Part shown: one piece after another, positions 33,161 to 41,717 of the stretch
Position numbering within the stretch: position 1 is the first letter of the stretch
How the letters are laid out: every line of letters starts with the position of its first letter
From: Streptomyces sp. JH14
GTDB lineage: Bacteria > Actinomycetota > Actinomycetes > Streptomycetales > Streptomycetaceae
Reading direction: 5' to 3'
NCBI RefSeq assembly: GCF_029428675.1
Contig: NZ_JAJNEL010000001.1
Location: 5,208,001-5,272,000 of the forward strand
Length of the DNA: 64,000 nucleotides
The notes under the pieces: generated by a model
Database searches by the model: none
Seen by the model: only the letters and a program-made list of their open reading frames with translations
What the model was told of the DNA's origin: nothing
Made by a program: the position numbers and the translations under genes

Positions 33161-34318
33161 ATGAGCAGCGAGAACCTCCCCCAGAGCCCGGAGCAGCAGC
33201 TCCGCAAGCCGCGTGTGGCCGTCGTGTTCGGCGGCCGCAGCTCCGAACACGGTATTTCGGTCGTCACGGCGGGTGCCGTCCTGAACGCCATCGACCGGAC
33301 CAAGTACGACGTCCTGCCGATCGGTATCACGACGGACGGCCGCTGGGCGCTCACCGCCGACGAACCCGGGCGCATGGCCATCACCGACCGGCAGATGCCG
33401 GACGTGGCACAGCTGGCCGAGTCCACCGAGGGCGGCGTGGTGCTCTCCGTCGACCCCGGCAGCCGCGAGGTGGTCTACAGCGAGCCCGGCTCGGTCCCCA
33501 AGGCGCTGGGTGAGGTCGACGTCGTCTTCCCCGTGCTGCACGGCCCCTACGGCGAGGACGGCACCCTCCAGGGGCTCCTGGAGCTGTCCGGAGTGCCGTA
33601 CGTGGGCGCGGGCGTGCTCGCCTCGGCCGTCGGCCAGGACAAGGAGTACATGAAGCGGGTGTTCACCTCGTTCGGGCTGCCCGTCGGCCCGTACGTCGTC
33701 ATCCGCCCCCGCGAGTGGGACACCGACCGCTCCGCCGCCCGCAAGCGCATCGTGGACTTCGCCGGTGAACACGGCTGGCCGCTCTTCATCAAGCCCGCCC
33801 GGGCCGGATCGTCCATCGGCATCACCAAGGTCGACGACCTCGCCGGTCTCGACGAGGCGATCGAGGAAGCCCGCCGCCACGACCCCAAGTTCCTGGTCGA
33901 GTCGCTGCTGCGGGGCCGCGAGATCGAGTGCGGGGTGCTGGAGTTCGAGGACGGACCGCGCGCCAGCGTGCCCGCCGAGATCCCGCCGGTCACCGCGCAC
34001 GACTTCTACGACTTCGAGGCCAAGTACATCGACTCGGCATCCGGGATCGTGCCCGCCCCGCTCACCGACGAGCAGACGGCCGAGGTCCAGCGGCTCGCCG
34101 TCGACGCCTTCGAGGCGGCGTCCTGCGAGGGCCTGGTGCGCGCCGACTTCTTCCTCACCGAGGACGGCAGCTTCGTGATCAACGAGATCAACACGCTGCC
34201 GGGCTTCACCCCGATCTCCATGTACCCGCGGATGTGGCAGGAGAGCGGCGTGAGCTACCAGGAGCTGGTGGACCGGCTGATCCAGGCGGCGTTGCGCCGC
34301 CCCACCGGTCTGCGCTGA
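33161..34318 (+). CDS. ddlA: D-alanine--D-alanine ligase
   Basis: A 385-residue ATP-grasp ligase for peptidoglycan precursor synthesis. Key segments: FGGRSSEHGIS (about 20-30), LHGPYGEDGTLQG (about 126-138), FIKPARAGSSIGI (about 209-221), FYDFEAKY in the omega loop, and the metal-binding EINTLPGFTPISMYP. The Tyr in the omega loop (FYDFEAKY) is that of normal D-Ala-D-Ala ligases rather than VanA-type D-Ala-D-Lac ligases. ATG at 33161. Confidence 0.96.
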   Translation: MSSENLPQSPEQQLRKPRVAVVFGGRSSEHGISVVTAGAVLNAIDRTKYDVLPIGITTDGRWALTADEPGRMAITDRQMPDVAQLAESTEGGVVLSVDPGSREVVYSEPGSVPKALGEVDVVFPVLHGPYGEDGTLQGLLELSGVPYVGAGVLASAVGQDKEYMKRVFTSFGLPVGPYVVIRPREWDTDRSAARKRIVDFAGEHGWPLFIKPARAGSSIGITKVDDLAGLDEAIEEARRHDPKFLVESLLRGREIECGVLEFEDGPRASVPAEIPPVTAHDFYDFEAKYIDSASGIVPAPLTDEQTAEVQRLAVDAFEAASCEGLVRADFFLTEDGSFVINEINTLPGFTPISMYPRMWQESGVSYQELVDRLIQAALRRPTGLR

Positions 34319-34324
34319 GCCGCG

Positions 34325-34810
34325 CTACAGGCTGCTGGGGACCGTCTTCCTGATGGCCGCGGCGAACGCCGCGAGCGGGCTGGCGTCATGGGCGTACGCC
34401 GTCGAGAACGACACCTCGACGTACGCCTTGCGATACGTGGTGGTGAAGCGCGGACCGGCGTCCTCCGGCTGCTCCAGCAGCCAGTTGACGCCGTTCGCGT
34501 CGGTCGCCTTCGCCATCGGATCGTCCATCTTTGCCGGTCGGTCGACACCGCAGCGCAGTACGATCGCCCCGTCCCCCCAACCGGCGGTCAGCTCCGACTG
34601 CGGCCCGGGGTCGTTGCGCTCCTGTCCGGCGACGGTCTTCGGCAGCTCTTTGTGCAGTGCACGGCAGTAGGCTGCGGCTTCCGGCGCCGGGGTGGGAACC
34701 ACGATCGACGCACTGTCCGTGGCGGAACAGCCCGCCGCGGCCAGCAGCAGAACGGCAGCGGACGGACCGAGGAAGACGGGGCGGCGAAGCCGGCGGCGGA
34801 AGGACGTCAC
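34325..34810 (-). CDS. DUF3515 lipoprotein
   Basis: A 161-residue predicted lipoprotein: basic RRRLRRP, hydrophobic stretch, then the lipobox LAAAGC with Cys at about residue 28. The mature domain is DUF3515, an actinobacterial family located next to ddl; CRALHKELPKTV and VLRCGV are recognisable, the two Cys probably pairing. It is convergent with ddlA (6 bp apart). Function is unknown; the neighbourhood suggests a cell-envelope role. Confidence 0.9.
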   Translation of the reverse strand: MTSFRRRLRRPVFLGPSAAVLLLAAAGCSATDSASIVVPTPAPEAAAYCRALHKELPKTVAGQERNDPGPQSELTAGWGDGAIVLRCGVDRPAKMDDPMAKATDANGVNWLLEQPEDAGPRFTTTYRKAYVEVSFSTAYAHDASPLAAFAAAIRKTVPSSL

Positions 34811-34830
34811 CGGCCCAGCGTAGACGGGGG

Positions 34831-35064
34831 CTACAGATGGACGACCGGGCAGGTCAGGGTTCTGGTGATGCCTTCCACCTGCTGGACCTTGGCGACGACC
34901 ATGCGTCCGAGTTCATCGACTGTGTCGGCCTGTGCGCGCACGATCACGTCATAGGGGCCGGTGACGTCCTCTGCCTGGATCACTCCCGGGATTTTCGTGA
35001 TGGTCTCGGCGACGGTCGACGCCTTGCCCACCTCGGTCTGAATAAGGATGTACGCCTGTACCAC
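34831..35064 (-). CDS. Lrp/AsnC-type ligand-binding domain protein
   Basis: A 77-residue stand-alone RAM (AsnC_trans_reg) domain: VVQAYILIQTEVGKA, KIPGVIQAEDVTGPYDVIV, and ITRTLTCPVV. There is no DNA-binding domain, so it may sense an amino acid and modify a partner rather than bind DNA itself. GTG at 35064 has GGAGG four bases upstream, which decides this start over the longer open frame. It precedes the DUF3515 gene on the same strand (20 bp), so the two are probably co-transcribed. Confidence 0.9.
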   Translation of the reverse strand: MVQAYILIQTEVGKASTVAETITKIPGVIQAEDVTGPYDVIVRAQADTVDELGRMVVAKVQQVEGITRTLTCPVVHL

Positions 35065-35384
35065 GGAACCTCCAGGGCGGCCACGAGGATCATGTGGGGG
35101 AAAGAGACGCCACGGTATCGCGTTGCCGCGGGCCGCGGGGAGACCTGCGGGCCCTGTGACGTCCACCGCGTGGCGTACAGATCCCGGAAGTTGACATTTG
35201 TCTTGACAGTACCGACAGCAGTGACGGCCCGCGACCGCAAGTCCAGCGGTGCAGACGGGGGACAGGCATGCCAGTGACAACGGGTGCAGACTGCTTCCGA
35301 CGGCGGCCGGGCCACGGTCCGGGCCTCCGGCCGCCGATCCAGGCCGGACTTCTGTCCGGCGCGATAGATGAGAGGTGAGACTCG
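35065..35384. other. Divergent promoter region, RAM-domain gene / thiL
   Basis: 320 bp without a gene. Two TTGACA hexamers occur close together at 35191-35196 and 35203-35208; either could be a -35 element, but no good -10 follows at 17 bp. Nothing else is evident. Confidence 0.45.
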
Positions 35385-36365
35385 GTGAAGGGAACCGTGG
35401 GTGAGTTGGGGGAGTTCGGGCTCATCAGGGAGCTCACGTCCCGGCTCACCACCACTCCGGCGGTACGGCTGGGGCCCGGCGACGACGCCGCGGTCGTGTC
35501 CGCTCCCGACCGCAGGGTCGTGGCCAGTACGGACGTCCTGCTGGAGGGACGGCACTTCCGCCGCGACTGGTCGACCGCGTACGACGTCGGCCGCAAGGCC
35601 GCCGCACAGAATCTCGCCGACATCGCCGCCATGGGCGCCGTGCCCACCGCGCTGCTGCTCGGTCTGGTCGTCCCCGCCGAGCTGCCGGTCACCTGGGCCG
35701 GCGAGCTGATGGACGGCCTCCGTGACGAGTGCCAGGTCGCGGGGGCGGCCGTGGTCGGCGGCGATGTCGTCCGCGGCGACACCATCACCGTCGCGATCAC
35801 CGCACTCGGCGATCTGCGCAACCACGAACCGGTCACCCGGTCCGGCGCCCGCCCCGGCGACGTCGTCGCCGTGACCGGCTGGCTCGGCTGGTCCGCCGCC
35901 GGGTACGCCGTGCTCTCCCGCGGCTTCCGTTCGCCGCGCGCCTTCGTCGAGGCCCACCGGCGTCCCGAACCGCCGTACCACGCGGGCCCCGCGGCCGCCG
36001 GGCTCGGCGCCACCGCCATGACCGACGTCAGCGACGGACTCGTCGCCGACCTCGGGCACATCGCCGAGGCCAGCAAGGTCCGGATCGATCTGCGCTCCGG
36101 CCTCATCGACATCCCCTCGCAGATGTCCGACATCGGCCAGGCGGTCGGCGTCGACCCGCTGCAGTGGGTGCTGACCGGGGGAGAGGACCACGCGATCGTG
36201 GCGACCTTCCCGCAGGACGTGAAGCTGCCCGCCCGCTGGAAGGTGATCGGCGAGGTCCTCAACCCGTCGGCGCTGCCGCAGGTGACGGTCGACGGTGCGC
36301 CCTGGACGAGCAAGGGCGGCTGGGACCACTTCGGCGGGATCGAGGATGCCCAGGAGAGCCGGTGA
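35385..36365 (+). CDS. thiL: Thiamine-monophosphate kinase ThiL
   Basis: 326 residues; phosphorylates thiamine monophosphate to thiamine pyrophosphate. AIR-synthase-like fold with GPGDDAAVV (about 30-38), ASTDVLLEGRHF (about 47-58), NLADIAAMGA, and AMTDVSDGLVADLGH. GTG at 35385 follows GAGAGG. No other thiamine gene is near; the position beside rpmB and the DAK/FakA gene is the conserved actinobacterial one. Confidence 0.95.
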   Translation: MKGTVGELGEFGLIRELTSRLTTTPAVRLGPGDDAAVVSAPDRRVVASTDVLLEGRHFRRDWSTAYDVGRKAAAQNLADIAAMGAVPTALLLGLVVPAELPVTWAGELMDGLRDECQVAGAAVVGGDVVRGDTITVAITALGDLRNHEPVTRSGARPGDVVAVTGWLGWSAAGYAVLSRGFRSPRAFVEAHRRPEPPYHAGPAAAGLGATAMTDVSDGLVADLGHIAEASKVRIDLRSGLIDIPSQMSDIGQAVGVDPLQWVLTGGEDHAIVATFPQDVKLPARWKVIGEVLNPSALPQVTVDGAPWTSKGGWDHFGGIEDAQESR

Positions 36366-36489
36366 CCGGGTGACCCGGGGGCCTGGCCTGTGTCCTCACC
36401 GCCGTCGGACCTGTTCCGGCGGCGGTGAGGACATTCAGGCCGATCCGACGGCCCGGCCGCCGGGCGCGCAGCAGCCGCGGGAGCACAGC

Positions 36490-36523
36490 AAAAAGCCGGT
36501 CCACCGAGGTGGACCGGCTTTTT
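36490..36523. terminator. Bidirectional rho-independent terminator
   Basis: AAAAAGCCGGTCCAC and GTGGACCGGCTTTTT form a perfect 15-bp stem around CGAG with T-tracts on either strand. It ends both thiL and rpmB, and is the most canonical terminator in the window. Confidence 0.95.
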
Positions 36524-36556
36524 GGGCAACCGGAAGGCTGCGCAACGACGGGGACG

Positions 36557-36742
36557 TCAGCGCGCGACCTTGCCGGCCTTGATGCACGAGGTGCAGACGT
36601 TGAGCCGCTTCGGCGTCCGACCGACCACGGCACGCACGCGCTGGATGTTGGGATTCCAGCGACGGGACGTACGGCGGTGCGAGTGCGAAATGTTGTTGCC
36701 GAAGCCCGGCCCCTTGCCGCAGACGTCGCAGTTGGCAGCCAC
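36557..36742 (-). CDS. rpmB: 50S ribosomal protein L28
   Basis: 61 residues; starts [16 protein letters not shown] and ends [12 protein letters not shown], with [14 protein letters not shown] between. The two CxxC pairs show it to be the zinc-binding (C+) form; streptomycetes usually have a zinc-free paralogue elsewhere under Zur control. It is a single gene with a likely promoter at 36855-36884. Confidence 0.97.
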   Translation of the reverse strand: MAANCDVCGKGPGFGNNISHSHRRTSRRWNPNIQRVRAVVGRTPKRLNVCTSCIKAGKVAR

Positions 36743-36854
36743 GGGTCACTCCAAAGACTTCAGATGCACTTACAGTGAATTCCGGCGCGCCGGAATCATT
36801 TGACTGAAGTGGCGTACCGGAGGAATGGCCCGACTCTCATCGGGCAACCGAAGC

Positions 36855-36890
36855 AGCATACAACGGCCGCGTCGGTAGAACGAAACTACC
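36855..36890 (-). promoter_or_regulatory. Putative rpmB promoter and adjacent inverted repeat
   Basis: On the minus strand TTCGTT (36884-36879) and TATGCT (36860-36855) are 18 bp apart. GGTAG at 36874-36878 and CTACC at 36886-36890 form an inverted repeat over the -35 region, possibly an operator. Confidence 0.4.
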
Positions 36891-36999
36891 ATGGGTTTCG
36901 CCGCCCTCGCCCCCGCCCCTGTCCCCGCCGGACCTGCGGGGCAGGATTATTCTGCGGTTCAGCCAGCCGCCCACGGTCGCTCTCCAGGAGGAACACCAC

Positions 37000-38628
37000 G
37001 TGCCGCAGACCGCCGACGACATGGACGCCGGCGCGGTGCGTACCTGGTGCTCGCTCGCCCTGGATGCGCTGGGGCGGGAGCGCGCGGCGATCGACGCCAT
37101 CAATGTGTACCCCGTCGCCGACGGGGACACCGGCACCAACCTCTATCTGACGGTGGAGTCCGCGGCCGCGGCCGTCGAGGCGGTCTTCGCCGCGCACGAG
37201 ACCGGTGCGTCCGTGCCCGCCCTCGCCGATGCCGTTCGGGCCATGGCGCACGGAGCGCTGATCGGCGCCCGCGGGAACTCCGGCACGATCCTGTCCCAGC
37301 TGCTGCGCGGCATGGCGGAGGTGCTCGCCGACGGTCATGACGCGGACCATCTGCGGCTCGCGCTGACCCGGGCGGCGTCCGCGGCCCGGCAGGCCGTCGC
37401 CCACCCCGTCGAGGGCACCGTGCTGACCGTGGCCACCGCAGCCGCCGAGGCCGCCGGGCGCACGGCGGGCGACCCGCGTCCGCAAGCGGTGGCGAAGGCG
37501 GCGTATGAAGGGGCGTGCACGGCGCTGGACGCGACCCCCGGGCAGCTTGCCGTCCTCGGGCGGGCGGGCGTCGTCGACGCCGGGGGGCGGGGCCTGGTGA
37601 CCGTCCTGGGCGCGCTCGTCGAAGCGGTCTGCGGAGAGGCGCCCGCGCGCGGGATCCGGGTGATCTCGGGCATCGCCCCCGTGGCCGGCGCCGACTGCAC
37701 GGTGGCCGTCGAGCACGACGGCCCCGCCTTCGAGGTGATCTATCTGCTGGAGGCCGCGGACGACGCGGTCGACCGGTTGCGGACCCGGCTGGACGGGCTC
37801 GGCGACTCGCTCGTCGTGGTCGGTGGCGACGGGCTGTGGAACGTCCACGTCCACGTCGACGACGCGGGCGCGGCCGTGGAGGCCGGCGTCGAGGCCGGCC
37901 GGCCGTACCGGATCCGCATCACGCACTTCGGTGCCGACCGGGTCCACCCGCACCGCAGCGAGCCGGCGCAGCGCGGTGTCGTCGTGGTGGTTCCCGGCGA
38001 CGGGCTCTCCGGCCTGTGCACGGAGGCCGGTGCGACCACGGTGCTCGCCCGGCCCGGGGAGCCGCCCGCCAGCGGCGAACTGGTCGACGCGATCCGCCGT
38101 GCGCACGCCCGCGAGGTGGTCCTCCTGCCCAACGACGCCGATTTGCGCCACACCGCGGCCGCAGCCGCCGAACAGGCCCGCGCCGAAGGGATCCGGGTCG
38201 CCCTCATCCCGACCCGGGCCGCTGTCCAGGGCATCGCCGCGCTCGCCGTCCACGAACCCGACCGCAGCTTCGACGAGGACGTGGTGGCGATGACCGCCGC
38301 GGCCGGCGCCACCCGCTACGGCGAACTGACCGTCGCCGAGCGGCAGTCCTGGACCATGGCGGGCATCTGCCAGGCCGGCGACATCCTGGGTCTGATCGAC
38401 GGCGATGTGGCGGTCATCGGGGAGGACGTGCCCCGTACGGCCCGGGCCGTGATCGACCGGATGCTGGCGGCGGGCGGCGAACTCGTCACGCTGGTACTGG
38501 GCGAGGACGTGACGGACGCCCTGGCCGACGCGCTGGAGGAGCATGTGCGGGAGGGCTATCTCGCGGTGGACACGGTGGTGTACCGGGGCGGCGGCCAGGG
38601 AGCGGCGCTGCTGATCGGGGTGGAGTAG
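37000..38628 (+). CDS. DAK2-domain protein, FakA-like fatty acid kinase
   Basis: 542 residues with the YloV/FakA architecture: N-terminal DhaL (DAK2) nucleotide domain (INVYPVADGDTGTN at about 29-42, RGNSGTILSQLLRG at about 91-104), a middle domain, and a C-terminal DegV-like region. FakA phosphorylates fatty acids bound to a FakB (DegV) protein; whether this organism's protein does so is inferred. It contains ILGLIDGDVAVIGEDV, usual in the family. GTG at 37000 with AGGAGG 8 nt upstream. The same neighbours (rpmB before, recG after) occur in Bacillus and other actinobacteria, but here an Hsp90/TPR pair separates it from recG. Confidence 0.9.
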   Translation: MPQTADDMDAGAVRTWCSLALDALGRERAAIDAINVYPVADGDTGTNLYLTVESAAAAVEAVFAAHETGASVPALADAVRAMAHGALIGARGNSGTILSQLLRGMAEVLADGHDADHLRLALTRAASAARQAVAHPVEGTVLTVATAAAEAAGRTAGDPRPQAVAKAAYEGACTALDATPGQLAVLGRAGVVDAGGRGLVTVLGALVEAVCGEAPARGIRVISGIAPVAGADCTVAVEHDGPAFEVIYLLEAADDAVDRLRTRLDGLGDSLVVVGGDGLWNVHVHVDDAGAAVEAGVEAGRPYRIRITHFGADRVHPHRSEPAQRGVVVVVPGDGLSGLCTEAGATTVLARPGEPPASGELVDAIRRAHAREVVLLPNDADLRHTAAAAAEQARAEGIRVALIPTRAAVQGIAALAVHEPDRSFDEDVVAMTAAAGATRYGELTVAERQSWTMAGICQAGDILGLIDGDVAVIGEDVPRTARAVIDRMLAAGGELVTLVLGEDVTDALADALEEHVREGYLAVDTVVYRGGGQGAALLIGVE

Positions 38629-38706
38629 GACGGATACGGGCGCCGCCGCCCGTGAAGCGTTCTCCCCGGTCGCCGGACGGGCGGTGACATCCAGCCGGTC
38701 GAAGGT

Positions 38707-38737
38707 GGTCCCCCATGCCCCGGGGCCATGGGGGACC
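38707..38737. terminator. Hairpin terminator between fakA-like and TPR genes
   Basis: GGTCCCCCATG at 38707-38717 pairs perfectly with CATGGGGGACC at 38727-38737, with CCCCGGGGC in the loop. A weaker pair (CCGCCCGT / ACGGGCGG) lies at about 38646-38684. Both sit between convergent genes. Confidence 0.75.
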
Positions 38738-38771
38738 GAAGACGAGAACGGCTGCCGGACGGGCCCGATCC

Positions 38772-41717
38772 CTACGCCCCAGGGTCCTCGGCCATGTACC
38801 CGAGTACCGATTCCGCCTCCGCCCGCCGCGCCCGCGCCGTCTCGTCCTCGTCGGCGCCCTCGTACGCCGCGAGCACCCCCCGCGCCCTTGCCCGTGCCTC
38901 CTCGCGTCGGCCCAGGTCCGCCTCCAGCCAGGCGGCCATCAGTTCCGCCGCCGTCCGCGGGCCGAGGAAGTCCGGGCCGGCCTCGGCGAAGCCGGCGACG
39001 GCCCGGCCGACGTGGGAGAGCGCCTCCTCGTACGTACGCGCACGGCCGTCGTCGTCCTCGTCCGGCCCGCCCTCGCACGCGTCGGCGATCAGTTCGCCGG
39101 TCTGGCGGTGGGTGTCCGCGAGCTCCGCCCGCAGCCCGGGCACCTGTTCCGGCTCCGCGGCCGCCAGCGCCGCCTCGCACTCACGCTCCGCCGCGGCCAT
39201 GAACGCCCGCGCCGCCGCCGGTCCCGGCTGCCCCTCCCGGACCGCGATCCAGGCCCGCACCCGCAGCGTCCGCACCAGCGCATGGACGTCGCCCAGCTCC
39301 CGCCACAGCTCTCCGGCCCTCGCATAGGCCTTCTCCGCCTGGGAGTTGAGCTCGGCCCGGTACAGCGCCTGCCCGGCGAGGTTGGCGAGCATCGCGTGGT
39401 CGCGCTGCTCGGGCCAGGACTTGGCGATGTCCGCCGCACCCAGCCAGTGACCGGCCGCCTCCCGCGGTTCGCCGAGCGCGGTCAGCGCGTCGCCGAGCCA
39501 CCACAGCGTCTGGACGACCATGCCGTCGCCGTGGTCGTCGGCCGTGATGTCGGGCAGCACGGCCTCCAGTACGGCTGCCGCCTCCGCCGCCCGCCCTAGC
39601 TGGAGCAGCCAACCGCCGAGCAGATGCCGGGCGTACGCCCCGAGGCCGCCGCTCTCGCCCGCCTCGTCCGCCCAGTGCGCGGCATCGAGCGCGTGCTCGG
39701 TGGCCTCGGCGAACTCCCCGGTGCCGCCGAGGACTTCGGCGAGCTGCAGATGCAGTCGCGCGCGGCCCGGCGCGGGTACGAACGCCGCGCCGTGCTCCAG
39801 AGCCGCGCGGGCGGTGCGCTCGGCCGTCGCGTGGTCGTGGAGCCCGGCCGCGATCCGGGAGGCCTTGGTCTCGTACGCGACGGCGTACCAGGGCAGTCCG
39901 GCGGCGTGGGTCCCGGCGGCTGCTCGTGCGTACAGCTCGCCCGCCCCCACGCCGTCGCCCCGGTAGGCCGCGATGTCGCCGAGGAGACCCACCGCCTCCG
40001 CGGTCCGGGTGGCCATCCCGGCCTGCGCGCCCAGCGGTTCGGTGAAGGCGAGCACCTCCCGTACCCCCTCTTCGAGCGCGTCGACGGCGGCCTCGGCCGA
40101 CGGCCCGTCCGGCGCGGCGAGCACCAGCTGATTGAGGATCCGGGCACGGCAGACCAGCACACCGCCGGCCTGGCGGGCGGTGGCCCGGCCCTCCGCGTGC
40201 AGGGCGAGGGCCCGGTCCACGAGGTCCACGACCTCGGTGAGGGCGCCGGCCGCGTGCCCGGCCTCCATCGAGTGTGCGTACGCGGCCCGGGCGGCCGCGC
40301 CCACGGCCTCGCCCGGATCGCCCGCCGCCCCGTACAGCTCCGCGGCGGTCAGGAACAGCTCGCGCGCCGCCGTCGGCGGGAGCGTGCCGTCCATCGCACG
40401 GTGGTCGTCGATGCAGGCGCGGTCGTGGTCGGAGAGCCCCTGCGCGCCGTCGGCCGCACGCGCGACGGCCTGCCAGGCGGGTCCCGCGTCCGGGTGCTGG
40501 GCGTCGGAGAGACGGCGGGCCTCGGCGAGCAGCCCGGGAAGGCCGGCCGGGGCGTCCACGGCGGGCCCCGAAACGACGGCGACCGGCTCCGTGACCGTCG
40601 CGGCCGGCCGCGCAGCCCGTACACCGAGCGGTAGCCGGTCCAGCAGCGGCTGCTGGTCCATACGCTCCCGCACCAGACCGCTGACCTGCGTAGTGCCGTT
40701 GCGCTCGTCGAAACGGGCGGCGAGCGCGAGCGCCTCCTCGCGGGCGTGTCCGGCCAGCGCCCGCGCGGTCCGGTCGGTACCGGCGGGCCCCGGCACCGGC
40801 TGGTCCCCGTGGCCCAGCACGGTCAGCCGGTCCATCAGCAGGGCGGTCACGGCCAGGTAGTCCATCAGGGAGTCGGGGTTCCCGGTGGCGGTGAAGTAGG
40901 CGGGCCGCTCGGCGAGGATCTCCAGGGCCCGCGCCTCATTGCCGGTCAGCGCGCAGAACTCGATGTGCAGCGCGGCGGAATCCCGCATGGACTCCATCGG
41001 GCGGACCATCCGGTACCCGCGCAGATGGTGGGCGCGCGCCTGCTCGGCCCGGCCGGTGCGCAGCAGCGGGAGCAGCGAGGCCGCCAGCACGGCATGCGGC
41101 TCATGGGCGCAGGTGTGCTCCCCGTCGAGGACCGGCCGCCAGGTGTCGAGCGCCTCCTCGTCCAGTCCCCGGTGCACCTGCCAGGCGCCCTGGCCGTGCA
41201 GTTCGCAGGCGTGGCAGTTGGCCATCCGGTCCCGGTCGGCCGCCTGCCAGGCGGCGTACGCCCGCTCGGCCCGCTCCAGATCGCCGATATGGCGGGCGAT
41301 CTGCAGCTCGCCCTGGCGCACGGCCCGTTCGGAATGCCCGGCCAGCCGGTAGCGGTGCGCCATCTCGCCCTGCCACTTCTCGATGGACGCGAGCGGGATG
41401 TGCGGCTGATCGATCATGGAACTGGACATCCACTTGAACATCCAGAAGAGATGGTGGGTCATGACCCGGTCGAAGCTCCCCGGCTGCTCGTCCCACATGC
41501 GCAGCAGGCGCGCGAAGGGGACGAACATCTTGTCCTTCTCCGAGCTGTAGTTGTACGCCTGCAGCTGGTTGGTGAGCGCCTCGACGAGGAGCGGTACGTC
41601 CCCGGTCCGTTCGGCCTCGGACAGCAGCCGTTCCGCACGGGCGTTGCGGGCCGGGCCCTCCGGCTCCTGGTAGTTGTCCCGCAGCGCCTGCCGGATCGTC
41701 GAGATGTCGGAGCTCAT
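38772..41717 (-). CDS. Large TPR-repeat protein, partner of the adjacent Hsp90
   Basis: 981 residues, helical throughout, rich in Ala/Glu/Leu/Arg with many tetratricopeptide-like units, for example AEKAYARAGELWRELGDVHALVRTLRVRAWIAV and several preceding blocks starting A-L-x-x-x-G-x-x-x-E-A. No catalytic domain, signal peptide or membrane segment. ATG at 41717 overlaps the htpG stop (ATGA), so both are made from one message. TPR proteins are classical Hsp90 co-chaperones in eukaryotes; a dedicated bacterial pair is an attractive but unproven idea. The N-terminal 200 residues contain a CHACELHGQG segment. A long continuation of the open frame upstream is the shadow of htpG. Confidence 0.85.
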   Translation of the reverse strand: MSSDISTIRQALRDNYQEPEGPARNARAERLLSEAERTGDVPLLVEALTNQLQAYNYSSEKDKMFVPFARLLRMWDEQPGSFDRVMTHHLFWMFKWMSSSMIDQPHIPLASIEKWQGEMAHRYRLAGHSERAVRQGELQIARHIGDLERAERAYAAWQAADRDRMANCHACELHGQGAWQVHRGLDEEALDTWRPVLDGEHTCAHEPHAVLAASLLPLLRTGRAEQARAHHLRGYRMVRPMESMRDSAALHIEFCALTGNEARALEILAERPAYFTATGNPDSLMDYLAVTALLMDRLTVLGHGDQPVPGPAGTDRTARALAGHAREEALALAARFDERNGTTQVSGLVRERMDQQPLLDRLPLGVRAARPAATVTEPVAVVSGPAVDAPAGLPGLLAEARRLSDAQHPDAGPAWQAVARAADGAQGLSDHDRACIDDHRAMDGTLPPTAARELFLTAAELYGAAGDPGEAVGAAARAAYAHSMEAGHAAGALTEVVDLVDRALALHAEGRATARQAGGVLVCRARILNQLVLAAPDGPSAEAAVDALEEGVREVLAFTEPLGAQAGMATRTAEAVGLLGDIAAYRGDGVGAGELYARAAAGTHAAGLPWYAVAYETKASRIAAGLHDHATAERTARAALEHGAAFVPAPGRARLHLQLAEVLGGTGEFAEATEHALDAAHWADEAGESGGLGAYARHLLGGWLLQLGRAAEAAAVLEAVLPDITADDHGDGMVVQTLWWLGDALTALGEPREAAGHWLGAADIAKSWPEQRDHAMLANLAGQALYRAELNSQAEKAYARAGELWRELGDVHALVRTLRVRAWIAVREGQPGPAAARAFMAAAERECEAALAAAEPEQVPGLRAELADTHRQTGELIADACEGGPDEDDDGRARTYEEALSHVGRAVAGFAEAGPDFLGPRTAAELMAAWLEADLGRREEARARARGVLAAYEGADEDETARARRAEAESVLGYMAEDPGA